From contig NC_080726.1 in NCBI RefSeq assembly GCF_019097595.1, positions 13,689,205 to 13,753,204 on the forward strand: DNA of 64,000 nucleotides, in the 5' to 3' direction. Shown piece by piece: positions 24,351 to 36,631 of this stretch; positions within the stretch are counted from its first letter, which is position 1; the number at the start of each line of letters is the position of its first letter. This stretch comes from Hemibagrus wyckioides (Eukaryota; Chordata; Actinopteri; Siluriformes; Bagridae). The position numbers and the translations under genes are program-made. The notes under the pieces were generated by a model. It did no database searches. It saw only the letters and a program-made list of their open reading frames with translations, and had not been told where the DNA came from.

Positions 24351-25254
24351 AATAAATATTTATATATTTGTTTTAACAATATGAAGCGTTAATCAGTTCA
24401 TGGACGTGTGATTACACTCACCAATAAAAATAATAAATAATAATAATAAATAAATAAACCAATAGCAGTTGCACTGTTCTATTTCTTGTAAATTTATCAG
24501 GCACCTAACTGAAAGTGATTCCCAGTTAAGCAGAACCACTGGGAGGTATTAGGTAAAGAGCTAATATTTTCAACAGCTCTGAGCACAACATGCTGATGCA
24601 CTGTATTCTCTCTGTTACTCATTTTTGACAAGGTCTCAGCTATAATTCCTTAAAAAATGCTTCATGGCTTTGTTAATTTTTTAAAAATATTGTTATCATT
24701 TTATAATTAATATTTCTATAATTGTAGAGCTTTTTTTTTTTTAAGAATCATGTGTAATGTGTAGCATGCTGCGTATGTGTTAGTCAATAGAAATATGGCC
24801 TTCATAGAATGTGTTAGCTTTATTTATTTATCTCTGCCTGGCCTTTATCTGACTTTCTTCTCTTGAGCCATAGAGTCAGTATAACGGATTTGTTTATTTC
24901 TCTCAGCCGGGTTCATTTAACTCCGTACCGTCCTTTTTTTTTTAATCCAATCTAATTGTTGTTGAGTTAATCGGAGGAACAGAATTTGACTTAGATCACA
25001 GAGATTTGCTAGCAACTGTTATGGCTCTGGATTAAACAGTGTCGCAGAGCGAGCAACAGAGCTTGCGCAGCTTGTGTAAACTAGCCGCGCGTCGCGTGCA
25101 GATGGCCACAGTTTTGTTTCTGCATGCCGAAAACACTAATGCATGCGTGTGCTTGTAAATGAGTTCAATATGTTCTGCATCTGAGAATTCTCCATTCGAG
25201 ACGGAGAGAGAGAGAAATTCAGTGAACATAGTATAATGTAGTTTAGAGTTCATT

Positions 25255-25425
25255 CACAGCATTTGGCAGAAGCCCTTATCCAGGGCAATGTACATATTTT
25301 TTATCTCATTTTGTACAATTGAGGGTTGCTCAGAGGTCCAGCAGTGGCATCTTGGTGCGATTCAAACTCACAACCTTCTGATCAGTAGTCCAGCACCTCA
25401 ACCACTAAGCTACCACATCTCTTCT
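25255..25425 (-). mobile_element. SINE (tRNA-related/V-SINE type)
   Basis: The opening catttggcagaagcccttat, then ccagggcaatgtac, is the standard central/tail motif of many fish SINEs and L2 tails in reverse. The segment ends with attcaaactcacaaccttct and accactaagctacc, which reads as a degenerate pol III promoter head on the minus strand. Confidence 0.7.
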
Positions 25426-26839
25426 TAAAAATGACATCTTTTATGTATTCATATGAACATATTATATTTTATCAGTGCCTTGTACTCAGCCTCCAAGACG
25501 CAGCAGACTCGGAATAGTAATAAGATTATCATAAAAAAAGACCAAGCCGTATAAATAAATAGAGTCCTGTTAACTAAAAGCCTATAATTCCAAACACTAC
25601 TGTTATTTCACGAGTGAATGAGCTTTTTTTTTTTTCACAGACACCAAACCCAGGATTCAAATTTGATCTATAAAATGATGGATCCCCCCCGTCCCCCCAA
25701 GGCTCAGATGCAGCACATTTGACACATAAAATCTCACCCAGACTGTGTAAATGGGCCGTTTATGAGGCTTGTGAATCTTCTGTTTGCTCCAGCAGAGTTT
25801 ATCGGGAGGTCAGGGGAAGACAGGCCACAGTTTCTAACTGGTTTTGTGTACAGGTAACGGCCATACAACTCCAAGCACTACAGCGTGGAACAGACACGGA
25901 CGAGCTGAGATGGCAGGATCTGAAGAACAAAAGAAATGTCTGAATCATCTCCGAGAAAAAAAAACAAAAAACAAAACAACAACATTAATCTGCTGTACTA
26001 TAATGAAAACCTGGCTTTTTGGATTTTATTTTTTTCCTCCTAATGTATCCCCATAATCTAGGCTGATGTTGTCGTTTTGTCCTTTTTCACTTCTTTTTCC
26101 CCGGTTTTATTGAAGTTGTTTCTTTAACATCTTTTATCATATAGTCTGATCAGCCTTTGAGGTTGACTAGTTTTGAAATATTTTCATTATATACTATGTT
26201 CTCTGATGAGAAGAACTATGTAAATGTACATCTTCTCGCTTTTTTTTTTTTTAGTGTAATAACATCACTCTAGTTGTCTCTTCACTCTTGGCTCTTTGTA
26301 ATAATAACACCCAGTGTTTCATGTCATTGCATTCGAAGCAAGAACACTGAAGGACTTGCTTCAAAAATCGTGATTTTTTTCAACCTTTAAAAGAGCAACG
26401 AGAGGGTAACTAACAAATCTAAGTAGCTCTGTTCTTCGTTTCATGTGACGTCTTGTTATCATTATTATCTATTTTGGGCAATAAGAGGACTACAATATTT
26501 TCACAGTCCTTTTTTATAAATGTTTTTTTTTTGTTGTTGTCGTCGTCGATGAAAGAAAAAAAAATTATACATTTCCTTTTAATACTTTGTGAAATGAGAT
26601 TTAAAAAGAAAACAATTATAAAATCTGTAAATATTACTCATTACTACATCAAACCATCTCAGAGAGAACCATATTTTTGTGATGGTGTTCTAGAGGTCAT
26701 ACTGTGCTCTCAATCTGAAATATGTTTCAAAAAACGGAAAAACGAAAAAAAAGAAAAAAGATCTTTCAGGCTTGGTGCGGTAACCGAAATCCATTTGTAG
26801 CACAAAAGCCGTGAGAAACCCGACTGCAGACACAAGCCC

Positions 26840-26845
26840 AATAAA
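26840..26845 (+). terminator. candidate proximal poly(A) signal
   Basis: AATAAA about 990 nt into the probable UTR exon. A usable downstream GU-rich element is not obvious. Low weight. Confidence 0.2.
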
Positions 26846-27799
26846 ACACTGTTAGCTCGCTCTGTAAATACTGTTGGCTTTCTAACTGTGCAGGTAGCAA
26901 ACCAGCATATTGACTAGATTGTGAGATCAGATGTGCACAGCTTTCACAGAGAAAATACTTTACAGCATACACACAAATCAGCATCCTACAAACAAAATCC
27001 AACTGAAATCCAAAGCACATGTTTGTTTCATGTTTTTTAAGTACCAGTGATATAAAAAAAATGAGAGATTTTCTAAGAAGTAAACTGTGTTTATTTTTTA
27101 TTTTTTCTTCTATTTCTTCCTTCTCACTTTTTGGTTCGAATTTTAGTTTTTCCCGTAGTCCTAAAAAAAAATAAATAAAAATAAATAGTACACAGAACGC
27201 CTGATTTCGGAAAAACAAAAAAGGCAATATTTCAAGATTTGTAGTCGTTTCTGACTTACCGTGCTCAATTAGGAACTGTTTTTTGCACCATTACCTCAGT
27301 CCTGTGGGATGTACTTTAGAGGACGTAACAAATTAATTTATTTTATCGTAAGACGAAATAAAAAATAAAAAAAAACGATTGTCTTGAAATGAAAAAAAAA
27401 AAGAATCATTGCACTGTGAGAAAGAATTTATTATTTTCTATTTGCACATGTTTAAGGATTTTCTCTACCGTGGGTCATATGAAGGACTGGTAAGGAATCG
27501 TTTGTCCCTGCGAGGCTGCAGTCTTTACGGCTGTGTGGGTTTATTTTTTAATTTAATAGTTTTTGTTTTTGTTTTTTTTTTGTTTTTCCGGGCATTTTAT
27601 TTTTTTCTGTGCTTGTGATCTGCCAACGTTACAGCCGAGTTTATTAGGTAGCAATAGTCGAAATCCTCCGATACACTGAAACTGAATGAAATCAGTAGCT
27701 GCTACACACATATGACGTACATGTCGGATCTGACGAGATCGAAATGATGCTAAAATGCTGAGTGAAATAAGAGTGATATTTAAGAGTGTAAACTGACAT

Positions 27800-27801
<2 letters not shown>

Positions 27802-27851
<50 letters not shown>
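27802..27851. repeat. (TA)25 microsatellite within the probable 3' UTR
   Basis: Pure TA run of 50 bp. If transcribed, it would form a perfect AU hairpin. Confidence 0.95.
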
Positions 27852-27854
<3 letters not shown>

Positions 27855-30366
27855 CTGTTGTTCATCCTTGCTGCAAGTGTGTTTTTATTTTCATTTGTTC
27901 CTCCCTTCTTCTTCTTTTTTTCTTTCCTCCCACAATTTTACTGAAACTAACACACGATTGGAAATGCTGAATCCTTTTTTTTCTTTTTTTTTGTACATCA
28001 CGGGAAAAAGAAAAGGAAATAAGTAAGAGCAGAAAGACGGCTTCCTGCTAACTCTTCAAACTGTTTCAAAAGACAAAACTACTCAAAACAGCGCGGATCC
28101 CCGTCACAGTTTGAAAATCAACAGGGGATAATTTTTTTTTTTTTATTGCTATTTTTGTGGAAGTGAATGACTATGTTAAATATGTTGCTGACTATATTAC
28201 GGTTACTATGTACTGTATTTCTCATTTGATGATCTCTCCATTCCCTGTCGCATCATCCAGTAATCTTCTGTTGATCATTGTATTTCAGTAGTGTGTAAAA
28301 AGAAAAAAAAAAAAGAAAGAAATTATCTTGTACAAGAGTGCTGTCTTTTGATGCCAGTGTAGTGGTCTGTACATTTCTCTGTTGATCCGATTGTTTCACC
28401 CCTCTATCTATCCCCCGCTTTTTGCCTCCCGCTTTTCGTCTTCTTGCTCTTTCGCTATATCTCTGTCTCACTCTCTCTTAGTGAATAGTCGTAGATGTTT
28501 ATGTAATCAACGTTACCGTAGAGCTGTAGTGGTAGATTTAGTAGATTTAGGACCAGTAAGGATAGAACTTTCTCTTGATAATCATTTAAACAAACAAACA
28601 AAAAAATATGCTGAACATCGTTTCCATGCCGTTTTTCCACCTTTACTTTTGTCTTTCTTTGTGTTCATTGGGTTGGTTTTTTTTCTGATTCTCACATGGT
28701 TTCAACTAACCAAAGCTCTCACGATGAAATCCAGTTTAAAAAAAAAAGAAGAAGAAGAAAGAAAGAAAGAAAATTGGTGGTAAGACAGAGTTGTAAACAA
28801 GGCATTAATTGGATCCCCACCCTTGAATGTTTGAAAAGGGGGTGTGCCATACTACCTTAAATGCTAACGCTTGATATGCAAAACCCTTTTTTTTTTTTTT
28901 TTTCTTTCTTTTTTTTAAGAGGGACGCAATTTATAATTATGGAAAGGATTTTATTACGGGAATGGAAAAAAAAAATCATATTTTTTTAAGTACGTTCTAC
29001 CTGAGTAATGATGATCTAGCCTAATAATTATAGATACGGATAAAACTGTAATAGGTTTTGATATTTATACTCTTCCGAAGAAAAAAAAAAAAAAGAGTCC
29101 ACTACTATTTTTAAATACTTTTTTGTGTCTCTGTGTCTGCATAGATTCAGATTCATATATCTTTTAGGTTCGGGCCATCTTAAAGGTTATTTTTTTTGTA
29201 CGCTGTAACCTTAGTGCCAGTTCTTCATGTTAATCGAAGCTATCAGAGCAACAGCTACGAACAGTGAATTATTAGAAGTACTGTGAAGTATTCATATAGC
29301 ATGTGAAACAAAAGAATTAGGCTAGTGTTAATAACTAAACCGTTTTTATTAAGACAGGTTCATTGCCGTTAACGGTCCTAGAAGGATTCCGTACAACTTA
29401 CAGCGAAGACTTGAGATATTTTTTCCGGGAATGAAATCTGTTCTCAGGGATTATGAATGTAAGCTAATTCTAATCGAACTCCTCTATATGTGAGATTTAG
29501 CTCTTAATTACCGTGTGGATTCTGTGTCTCTGATCCGTGCTCTCAGATTTCATCCGGACGCCAACGCCGGGCCGCTTTTACTCCACACTCGAGTTTAACC
29601 TGCTGAGGTTTTAGATTCCTAAAGAACTCTAGCTGATAGGGAAACACTGCTGTAGAGGTTTTAAAACTGTACTTTTGTAGTCTTTCCTGGAAAAAAGGAA
29701 ATTCTAGATTTGACCGTTTACACACAGTATAATAATTTGTGTTGCTGTGTGAAGCTGTCGCACATGAATAACCTCGTTACAAACATTTCTAACTTACCAC
29801 TGGTATGAGTTTATAGCATAAAGAAAGGCTTCCTCACTGCCACACTGCATCCGGCGCTTTGTCAAATTCACATTAGCGAGATTAAAACAGTGGCAGAAAA
29901 GAATTATGTATAATATACGATTATGAGTTTATCATACTTATAATCCTGATCTGGCTCTTGATTAAAATGAAGGCTGGCAACCTTTTTTCTGATAGCCTTC
30001 TATAATGTCTCTCATTCAGTTGCTTTCGTTTTTTTTTCTTTATATATTTTCGTTCTTTTCTAATTTGATCTTGTAGCTTGGACTTTAAGGTAGCATGGCT
30101 CTGTTGCCATTATTTTATTTTTCCATCGACAGCCGTTTACAGCAGATGAATGTTACACATCTTGCTAGACTAGTTAAATCATTGGATATTTGTTGGTTTT
30201 GGAAAAAAAAATAATAAAAAAGGAAAAGGAAAAAAAAAAAATGACCTGGAAGGTGTTGGGTGATATTCGAAATGAACTACCGTATCCATTCAAAACTTGA
30301 ATTTTGAGGCAAGTGCTAGGCAATGGCCAAAACGATCATCCCATTATTGAAGGAACAAACTACTCT

Positions 30367-30369
<3 letters not shown>

Positions 30370-30398
<29 letters not shown>
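30370..30398. repeat. (CA)n microsatellite
   Basis: CA run of about 14 units, followed by short CA-rich stretches to 30428. It is within the probable 3' UTR. Confidence 0.9.
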
Positions 30399-30399
<1 letters not shown>

Positions 30400-30969
30400 G
30401 ACAAACACATGCACACATACACACACATTCTCTGTCTCTTTCTGTAACGACATACTGTAATGACGTATGTATATACTTGTATACAGATACAGGATATATA
30501 TGTATAGTGTATATATCTCTTTGTTAAAGCTGTTTGTTGAAGCTGCCTCATAATGCTTATTAATCATTTGTAGTGACCCTGAAAACGTTTGGGTCAGTAG
30601 TCTACACTGAAATCATGTTTGAAATCACGTGTTGTGGGGGAAGCTGCATTGTGCACTACTGGGACAGTTAGAAAGCCGGGAAACGTGTTAGTTTAGCTGT
30701 ACACGTGTCCCTTTAACTTTAACTCTGTAGGGACCCGGTACAGTTGACAAGGCAGGTGTCACAGGGGAATGGTCTTTATTTCTGACGCTTCCCTCGGGAA
30801 CTCAGTCTCCTGTTTATCCTCCCCAGCTTTCGCCTCTCTGATTGCCTTGTCCATTCCTAACACTTGCCCATTTTTAACGGACTTTTTACCGCATGAACTG
30901 ACTGAACGGACTGACGTCTGAAAGCATCTTTCAGGTCTTCTTCTATGGCTTGCTCAAGCCCTGTTGTAA

Positions 30970-30975
30970 AATAAA
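30970..30975 (+). terminator. candidate distal poly(A) signal
   Basis: AATAAA followed within 20 nt by a GU-rich run (gtggatgggggtctc), a plausible cleavage context near the end of the TE-free block. Confidence 0.45.
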
Positions 30976-31052
30976 CTAAAGTGGATGGGGGTCTCTCACA
31001 TCTCAGATGTGGAAAGTATAATTTTATATTTGTATTTTCAAATAATTATGAT

Positions 31053-31058
31053 AATAAA
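31053..31058 (+). terminator. candidate most-distal poly(A) signal
   Basis: AATAAA followed by aatgtttgtgaaaggtttcc, a GU-rich downstream element. It is the last well-formed candidate before the repeat-bearing intergenic region. Confidence 0.45.
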
Positions 31059-31714
31059 AAAATGTTTGTGAAAGGTTTCCATCCTCTACTGTGGTCCAGA
31101 AATCAATGTGTTTGTCTGGAGAAGATTTAAAAAAAAATAAATAATAATAAAGTAAACTGTTTTGAAACATTTCATGGTTTTTTGATTTTGAATTAACATT
31201 TTTTTCAAGCAAATGATGTGTGATTTAAAATATGAATATATCTGCAAAAGAATGTATATCAGATATGCACAACAATTAAAATGCACAAAAATGAACACAG
31301 AGCTGAAAGGGTTGTGTAAGTTTGTTTTATTCCCAGTGGATTTGGTTTTTATATCACAGTTCAGTTCAGAGGTCAGGATTTCATCTCAATATGATTGCTT
31401 TATCTCTTTTAGTGCTCTCTGGAGGTTCTTAAGAGACCGTGTCATTGTTTTTGCGACTCCAGCGCAGAATTAGCATTTCATTGGGACTGTAAAACAAGAA
31501 GATAGCTGCAATAACCCTGTCTGCTATACTTAAAAACCCTGTCTTTTCACAAAAACCCTGTCATTTGTAAGCTGTATCTTGAGTTTTCAGACCCCAACAG
31601 ATTGAAATTAACATACTATATTTGAACGTATTTACCTTCACGGAAATACTTCTCTTAATATAGATGTCTGCATGCAGTGTTGAATTAAATGGCGGTGTAT
31701 CACACAGAGGTGTC

Positions 31715-31975
31715 GTGTACAGCGCCGCTACCTCACAGCTCCAGGGTTCCCAGCTCCATCTGGGTTTCTGTGTCTGTGCAGTTCGCAGTTTCACATCTTC
31801 TCCACTTTCTGTTTGAAATCACACCTTCTCCAGTTTCCTCCAAAAAAGCAAGCCAATAAGTGACCTGGCTACACAAAATTGCCCCTGTCTGTGAATGATT
31901 GTGTGCAACGGATAGTTCCGGTCTCATAAAGTACGTATCCCAAGTGTTCCCACCCCAAAGCACTTAATGTAGATG
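31715..31975. repeat. teleost interspersed repeat
   Basis: It has the phrases cgccgctacctcacagctcc, agggttcccagctccatctg, accttctccagtttcctcc and acaaaattgcccctgtctgt, the common fish repeat in the orientation of the copy at 188-448. Confidence 0.65.
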
Positions 31976-32433
31976 AATGTAGCTGTATGCGTCATTAACG
32001 ACATGATCCTGCGTTCAGTTTTCCTCCCATGAGCCAATTATAAATGATATCACATAACAGAAAGCAAAGAATGACTTAAATAAGGTGTAAAAAAAAAAAA
32101 AAAGTCAGACAAATTCATATATATCCGAAAGCATATGCATATCCCCTTAAATACCAAATCCTCCCTGACTGATGCATATTGTTTTGAAATACTTTTATAC
32201 CATTCCAGGCCCTAATCTAAAAGTGTTTCACCTGGGATGAAAAATGCAATGTGTGCCGGCTGGCAGAAATTAATGTCATTTTTAATTTGAGCCGCTGTCC
32301 CATTCTCAAATGTGAAATTGCTTCGGAGAACGTAAGGTGTGACAGCTATTATAAATGTGTGGAAATCCATCTTCCACTGTCGTTCTCACCCCCTCCCTCC
32401 ACCTTCACTCCCTCTCTCTCCCTCCCTCTGCTC

Positions 32434-32465
<32 letters not shown>

Positions 32466-34259
32466 TTCTCACTCGCTCCCTTGACTCGGCCAAGGAAGCT
32501 CTCTTCATATACTTCACCATCACAGCAGCTGTCCACCCACACACTTCACTGGAGCCCTCGGATAGTGTCATGACTCACAGTGTCCGCTGTTTGCCAGGAT
32601 TGAAATGCTGTGAGGAATTTTCCCTCCCTTCTCACTCAAGGAGCTCTCACACACAAGAACTCCACTTGATTTCGCCGAAAAAAAAAAAAAGTCACCTTTC
32701 CTAATATTTCTGATATTACTATTATGTCATATCCGCCTAAAATCAAGGAGCTGGCAAACTGTAAGAATTAGGGGGTAAAAACTTTGGGAGGAAAAAAAGA
32801 AAAAGAGTACTTCTCTAAAATCCCAGAGATCGTGTACAAATTCTAGCATTTGTCAAGTTGCTCGTCAGATGGCTGCCTCCCAAAAAGATGCTCTCTGTAC
32901 AGTGTGACTCAGAAACAGGGTTAATTGCATCTGGAGACCTTTATGTCACAGTGACATGGAACAAAGCACCGCTGTAAGTGTCACCTGACTTAAGTAAACC
33001 AATTAAATTGTTTGAAAAATGACTGCCGGTGTTGCAAGCTGTCTCAGGAGAGCTCATTTGGAGAGCTCGCAGCTATATTTAAGACAGAGCTGCCCTGTCT
33101 TTAAGGCCATCTGATGAGTTTGGACGAGAAATATCACAGAAAGCTTGCAAACAGACAGGTGATAGTAGTGTATCGCTTCAAAACGCATTATAGTCATGGC
33201 CTGTGCAACGTGCTTACTACTGCATGTAATTCACTGTAAATGGACAGGGATGAAAACGCTGTGTTTACTGTCTTATTCAATCTCTCAAGCTGGCTTTACA
33301 CTGTAAGATTTTCGCTGCCATAAACATTGTACTAATCAGCTGCATTAAAAACGGATAAATGTACTGGACATGAAACCGTGACGTGTTCACCTGCGGCTAG
33401 TTCAGTGCCACTGCAAACAAAGATAGCCAACAACAAAGTTCTGGCAGTGTCTCAATTTTTTGTTAAAACCTCAGAGTGTGTTTACTACTCCCAAAAATCC
33501 ACCAATAAGAGAACAACAAAGATTACTTGAAGCTCACAAAAAAATAAATCCTTATTTCCTCAAGTTCACTGAAGACTATTTCAGTTTATGTGACTCCTTT
33601 TCTGCACAAAGTGCTGATCATGCTTACTGGTGATCTGAGCTGAAGGTAGTCGTTTTCTTTGCCTCTATCATTAGAGGCTCGTCATCATATATTCTTTAAT
33701 GGAGAATGTTATTGTATAGTCTGAAGATTTTATTGCAATTCTATCATATAGTGTGTCAAATAACTAGTCTTTAAAATCTTAACCTATATCCTAAAGTTTC
33801 AACTGACTATTTGTATGTAGAGATACTAATAAGAAAGGGATATAGTTCGAAGAGTGAGGATTATATGTCTGGACCTGCTTATGGGTGTTTAAGGAGTTAA
33901 ACAACATAAGCAAAATTAGCGCGAACAGCTAATTGTACGTTGCATGCTTGAATAGTTAATAGTGAGTTTTGTGAATAATCTGGGCTGTGTTTGTCATCCT
34001 AACACGAGAGAGAATATTCAACATGATGCTCACTCTGCTATTATTGATCGACTTTGTCTCTGCATGCCGCCCTTCAGACGTGTCTGAGATTTCTGCTTGG
34101 AGCTTGTGCACTTGCTCTTCACCTTCTGCTGCTGTGGATAGTCTCATGTATTGTTTACAGCTTAAAGATTTTGCACTTGCCCCAAAACAGTTAGTGGATA
34201 TGCCATGTCTCTTAATCACAATACTGTAGCAGTAATGTTTGGTATTACTCTTCTACACA

Positions 34260-34440
34260 TGTCTACTGCGATTGATGCTATCTGATATCACCCAGCTGTG
34301 GATGGGCTTCATTTCTGTCCTGTCTGATTTGTTCATGAGAGATCCAAATCAACATCTGGATTACTGTAAAGCAGCTTTGTGACGATGTCTGTTGTTAAAG
34401 AGATAACAGAATAAATGTAATAGAATGTGTTAAACTACCA
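34260..34440 (+). repeat. LINE-like 3' tail repeat
   Basis: The phrase actgtaaagcagctttgtga, then cgatgtctgttgttaaagag, is the reverse complement of the head of the repeat at 46905-47130 (acagacattgctacaaagca). The two are inverted copies of one family. Confidence 0.6.
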
Positions 34441-34559
34441 GATTATGTAGCTGCAATGTAAAATGGGCATCACATTTTCATAGAGATTGTCGCTAGTAAT
34501 TGTGAAAAAGTAGCCACTGATTGAAGGGCTTAGCGACATAAATTTGCAAAACTGCTTGA

Positions 34560-34940
34560 AATGCTCTAAAAGCATTTATGGGTGTATGATCAGACCTCAG
34601 CGTCAGCCGCAGCAGACACTATCATGCCTAACTGCTTTGCCTAGACTGCTTCAAATGTGAATGCCGTGCAGCCCCTTGTCTGCTCTGATGAGTATTTGAC
34701 TTTTAGCTGCAAGACATCCCAATCATCTCCACTCCCCCGCACTCCAATCAGGGCCTCATTAGCATCTGACACTACCTGTCATTAACAAAGCTCCCTAATT
34801 AGGCCCCAGTCAGCCCACTCAGGAGCCCTCTTCAGCACGCTGCGTGTTTAGAGCACGAGTGGATGGGATCAGCTCAAATTGCAGGCAGGCATGGAGTAGC
34901 GATGAGAGCAGCACTGTAACCCCGCCACTGGGTTCCACTG
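34560..34940. promoter_or_regulatory. candidate conserved non-coding element
   Basis: Repeat-free, balanced composition with a SOX-type AACAAAG at 34784-34790 and a palindromic homeodomain core CTAATTAG at 34795-34802 only 5 nt apart. It has no coding frame. Regulatory role is inference. Confidence 0.3.
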
Positions 34941-35149
34941 AAACTGATGGAGATTAACAAACTGTCAGATTCTTTTTATAGTCACTCAGAGCTTATCTAC
35001 ATCTCAATATCTCTTAACATTGCTATGAGAAAGTGAGAGATACTGTATCGTTACTGTATTAAGTGAGCGGTGTGTGTGTGTGTGTGTGTGTGTCTGAGGG
35101 GGGGAGGGAGTAATCAAGCCTATGGACAGCAATTTGGTGAAGATCTACA

Positions 35150-35345
35150 GTATAAGATAAGATAAGATAGAGCTTTATTCATCCCGAAGGAAATTCTTTT
35201 GCTTCAGATTACAAGAAAAATAAATATAAATGGAATAATGTAGATATTCAAATGTATTCAAAAGTACAAAATGTATTTGAAAATATAAATTAAATGCAAA
35301 ATAGAAATGAAATATAAATGTATTAAAAGTACAAAAAACAAACGT
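35150..35345 (-). mobile_element. non-LTR retrotransposon 3' tail
   Basis: The terminal (GATAA)n is followed by gagctttattcatcccgaag, gaaattc, the signature 3' end (in reverse) of a fish LINE that ends in a short tandem repeat. It is followed by an A-rich segment. The same arrangement occurs at 49901-50450. Confidence 0.65.
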
Positions 35346-36196
35346 ATATCCTTTATATGGCAGAAGCATTATCATTTTAGGACTTACTTTGTACCTTGAT
35401 GTATAAAAATGTCTTTAATGACTAAGTAACTAGCTAATTTATTTGAATATTATTACGATTCCCTGTGAATCTTAATTCCAGCCATAATCTCCCCACACAG
35501 TTTTGCCCACATGATGAGTAAGCTTGGTTTTAGTGTAGCGCAAGGTTGGGCAATTCCAGTCACTAGTTGCATTGCTGTTTGTTAGCTGTCACATCTAGGA
35601 GTCCTGCAATGTCCCCACACATACTGATGCAAGAGGTGTAACAGATTGAGGAGCAATGATTCTGTTTTTAAAGTAGCCCTGTTTTAAGCTGCAAGAAAAT
35701 CTGTCATATGGTGTCTTTCTACACACAACCTATTATACGTATTTATACCACAGTGCTGCTGAATGCTCAGTTCTGATTTGTCATTTTCTGGAACAGCATC
35801 TCTGACAGCTATAAGGCTGTAAGGTTTATATTTATGCACTCTTTCTAACATTATTGTTTGTATAGTACAGGCAGTTGATATAAACACATTGAAAGGAAAA
35901 GAAAAGGGGTGTTATTGCTGATACGGAGAAGTTTTATGACAAGGAGATGTTGGAAGGAGTCACCAGTGTCAGTGCTTTGTAGCAATTTTATATTATATTT
36001 CTATAAAAATATAGAGTCTGGTAACTCTTGACTGTTCACAGCTGTTATTACATTAGTTATTTTGCAAATTTTGTAAGTGATCTTGCAAACATTCCGAAAC
36101 TGCATATAACTACAGTGTGTTATGTTTTTCCCAAAAATGAATAGTATGGTCCAAGAGGAATAAAACACTTCAGGACATGCTGATTATAGAAAAATA

Positions 36197-36631
36197 CACT
36201 ATCTAGCCAAAGGTTTGTGGACATCTGATCATAAAACCCATATGTAGTCCTTCCTCAAGCTGTTTCCACAAAATTGTTAGCACACCATTACATATGGCTT
36301 TGTGGGCTGCAGAATTAGGATTTCCTTTCACCTGTTCCAGCATGACACAACGCCCCTGTACACTAAGCGCACTCCGTGAAGACCAAGGTTAATGTGGAAT
36401 ATCTTGAGTTGCCTGCAGAGAGCTCTGACCTCAACCCCACTAGACACCTTTGGGATGAACTGAAAACTTCAAACTAAGTCTTCTTGCTGAACATCACTGC
36501 TTAACCTATAGTGCTCTTGTGGGTGAATGGGCACAAAATCAAATAAAAAAGAAAAGTTGAGGCTGTTAGGGGACCAACTCCATTCCTGTGGTTTTTAGAA
36601 TCAGGTGTCCATATACTTTTGGCCATCTAGT
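36197..36631 (+). mobile_element. Tc1/mariner remnant, internally deleted
   Basis: The left terminal repeat cactatctagccaaaggttt, gtggacatctgat begins after TA at 36195-36196. The right end reads tcaggtgtccatatactttt, ggccatctag. Inside, on the plus strand, a decayed C-terminal transposase segment reads SSDLNPTRHLWDELK, the region of the third catalytic residue in Tc1 proteins, with stops elsewhere. It is 435 bp, so most of the coding region is lost. Confidence 0.85.

Larger units (their letters stand above)
22850..24370. mobile_element. AT-rich non-autonomous DNA element, interrupted by Tc1
   Basis: Both sides of the Tc1 insertion are dense in related phrases (ttataactaattattacag, gttaataaatattac, tataataactaataaatact). 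This resembles fish MITE families built of short TTATAA/ATTAAT-rich palindromes. No terminal repeats or target duplications were resolved, so the limits are approximate. Confidence 0.35.
22143..25853 (+). other. msi2: probable 3'-UTR intron of msi2 (or proximal 3' UTR)
   Basis: Bounded by a weak donor-like cag|gtggtt at 22143 and a good acceptor at 25851-25853 (branch-like tttctaac, then tggttttgtgtacag). It holds an AT-rich MITE-like region (22850-24370) with a nested Tc1 copy and a perfect hairpin, a SINE at 25255-25425, and a short palindrome-rich remainder. Its transposon content contrasts with the clean sequence after 25854, which favours an intron. If the donor is not used, the first few hundred bases after 22132 would be a short alternative 3' UTR. 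Confidence 0.5.
25854..31080 (+). other. msi2: probable msi2 3'-UTR exon
   Basis: It begins after a well-formed acceptor (tttctaac branch-like motif 17 nt before cag at 25853). The roughly 5.2 kb that follows has no recognisable transposable element, is rich in T and A homopolymers, and has several AATAAA signals, all typical of the very long 3' UTRs of Musashi genes. Pumilio-type UGUAAAUA elements occur at 26626-26633 and 26863-26870, and a let-7 seed match (TACCTCA) at 27292-27298. A (TA)25 microsatellite lies at 27802-27851. The exon is also open in phase 0 for 29 codons (to a TGA at 25941-25943), which matters only if the preceding coding exon is skipped. The assignment is inferred, since no transcript can be consulted. 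Confidence 0.5.
31160..36190. other. intergenic region downstream of msi2
   Basis: No gene recognised. It contains repeats at 31715-31975, 34260-34440 and 35150-35345, a CT-rich run at 32390-32475, a (GT)n at 35071-35093, and a complex, possibly conserved stretch at 34560-34940. The remainder is AT-rich unique sequence in which I see nothing. Confidence 0.7.

Noticed and set aside
26766..27227. 153-codon minus-strand open frame.
   Set aside because: Lies antisense to the probable msi2 3' UTR, is Phe/Lys/Ile-rich from homopolymer runs and resembles no family.
26250..29330. Several UAGU-type motifs in the probable UTR that could suggest Musashi autoregulation.
   Set aside because: Four- to five-base motifs are expected often by chance in 5 kb of AT-rich sequence. 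No clustering stood out.
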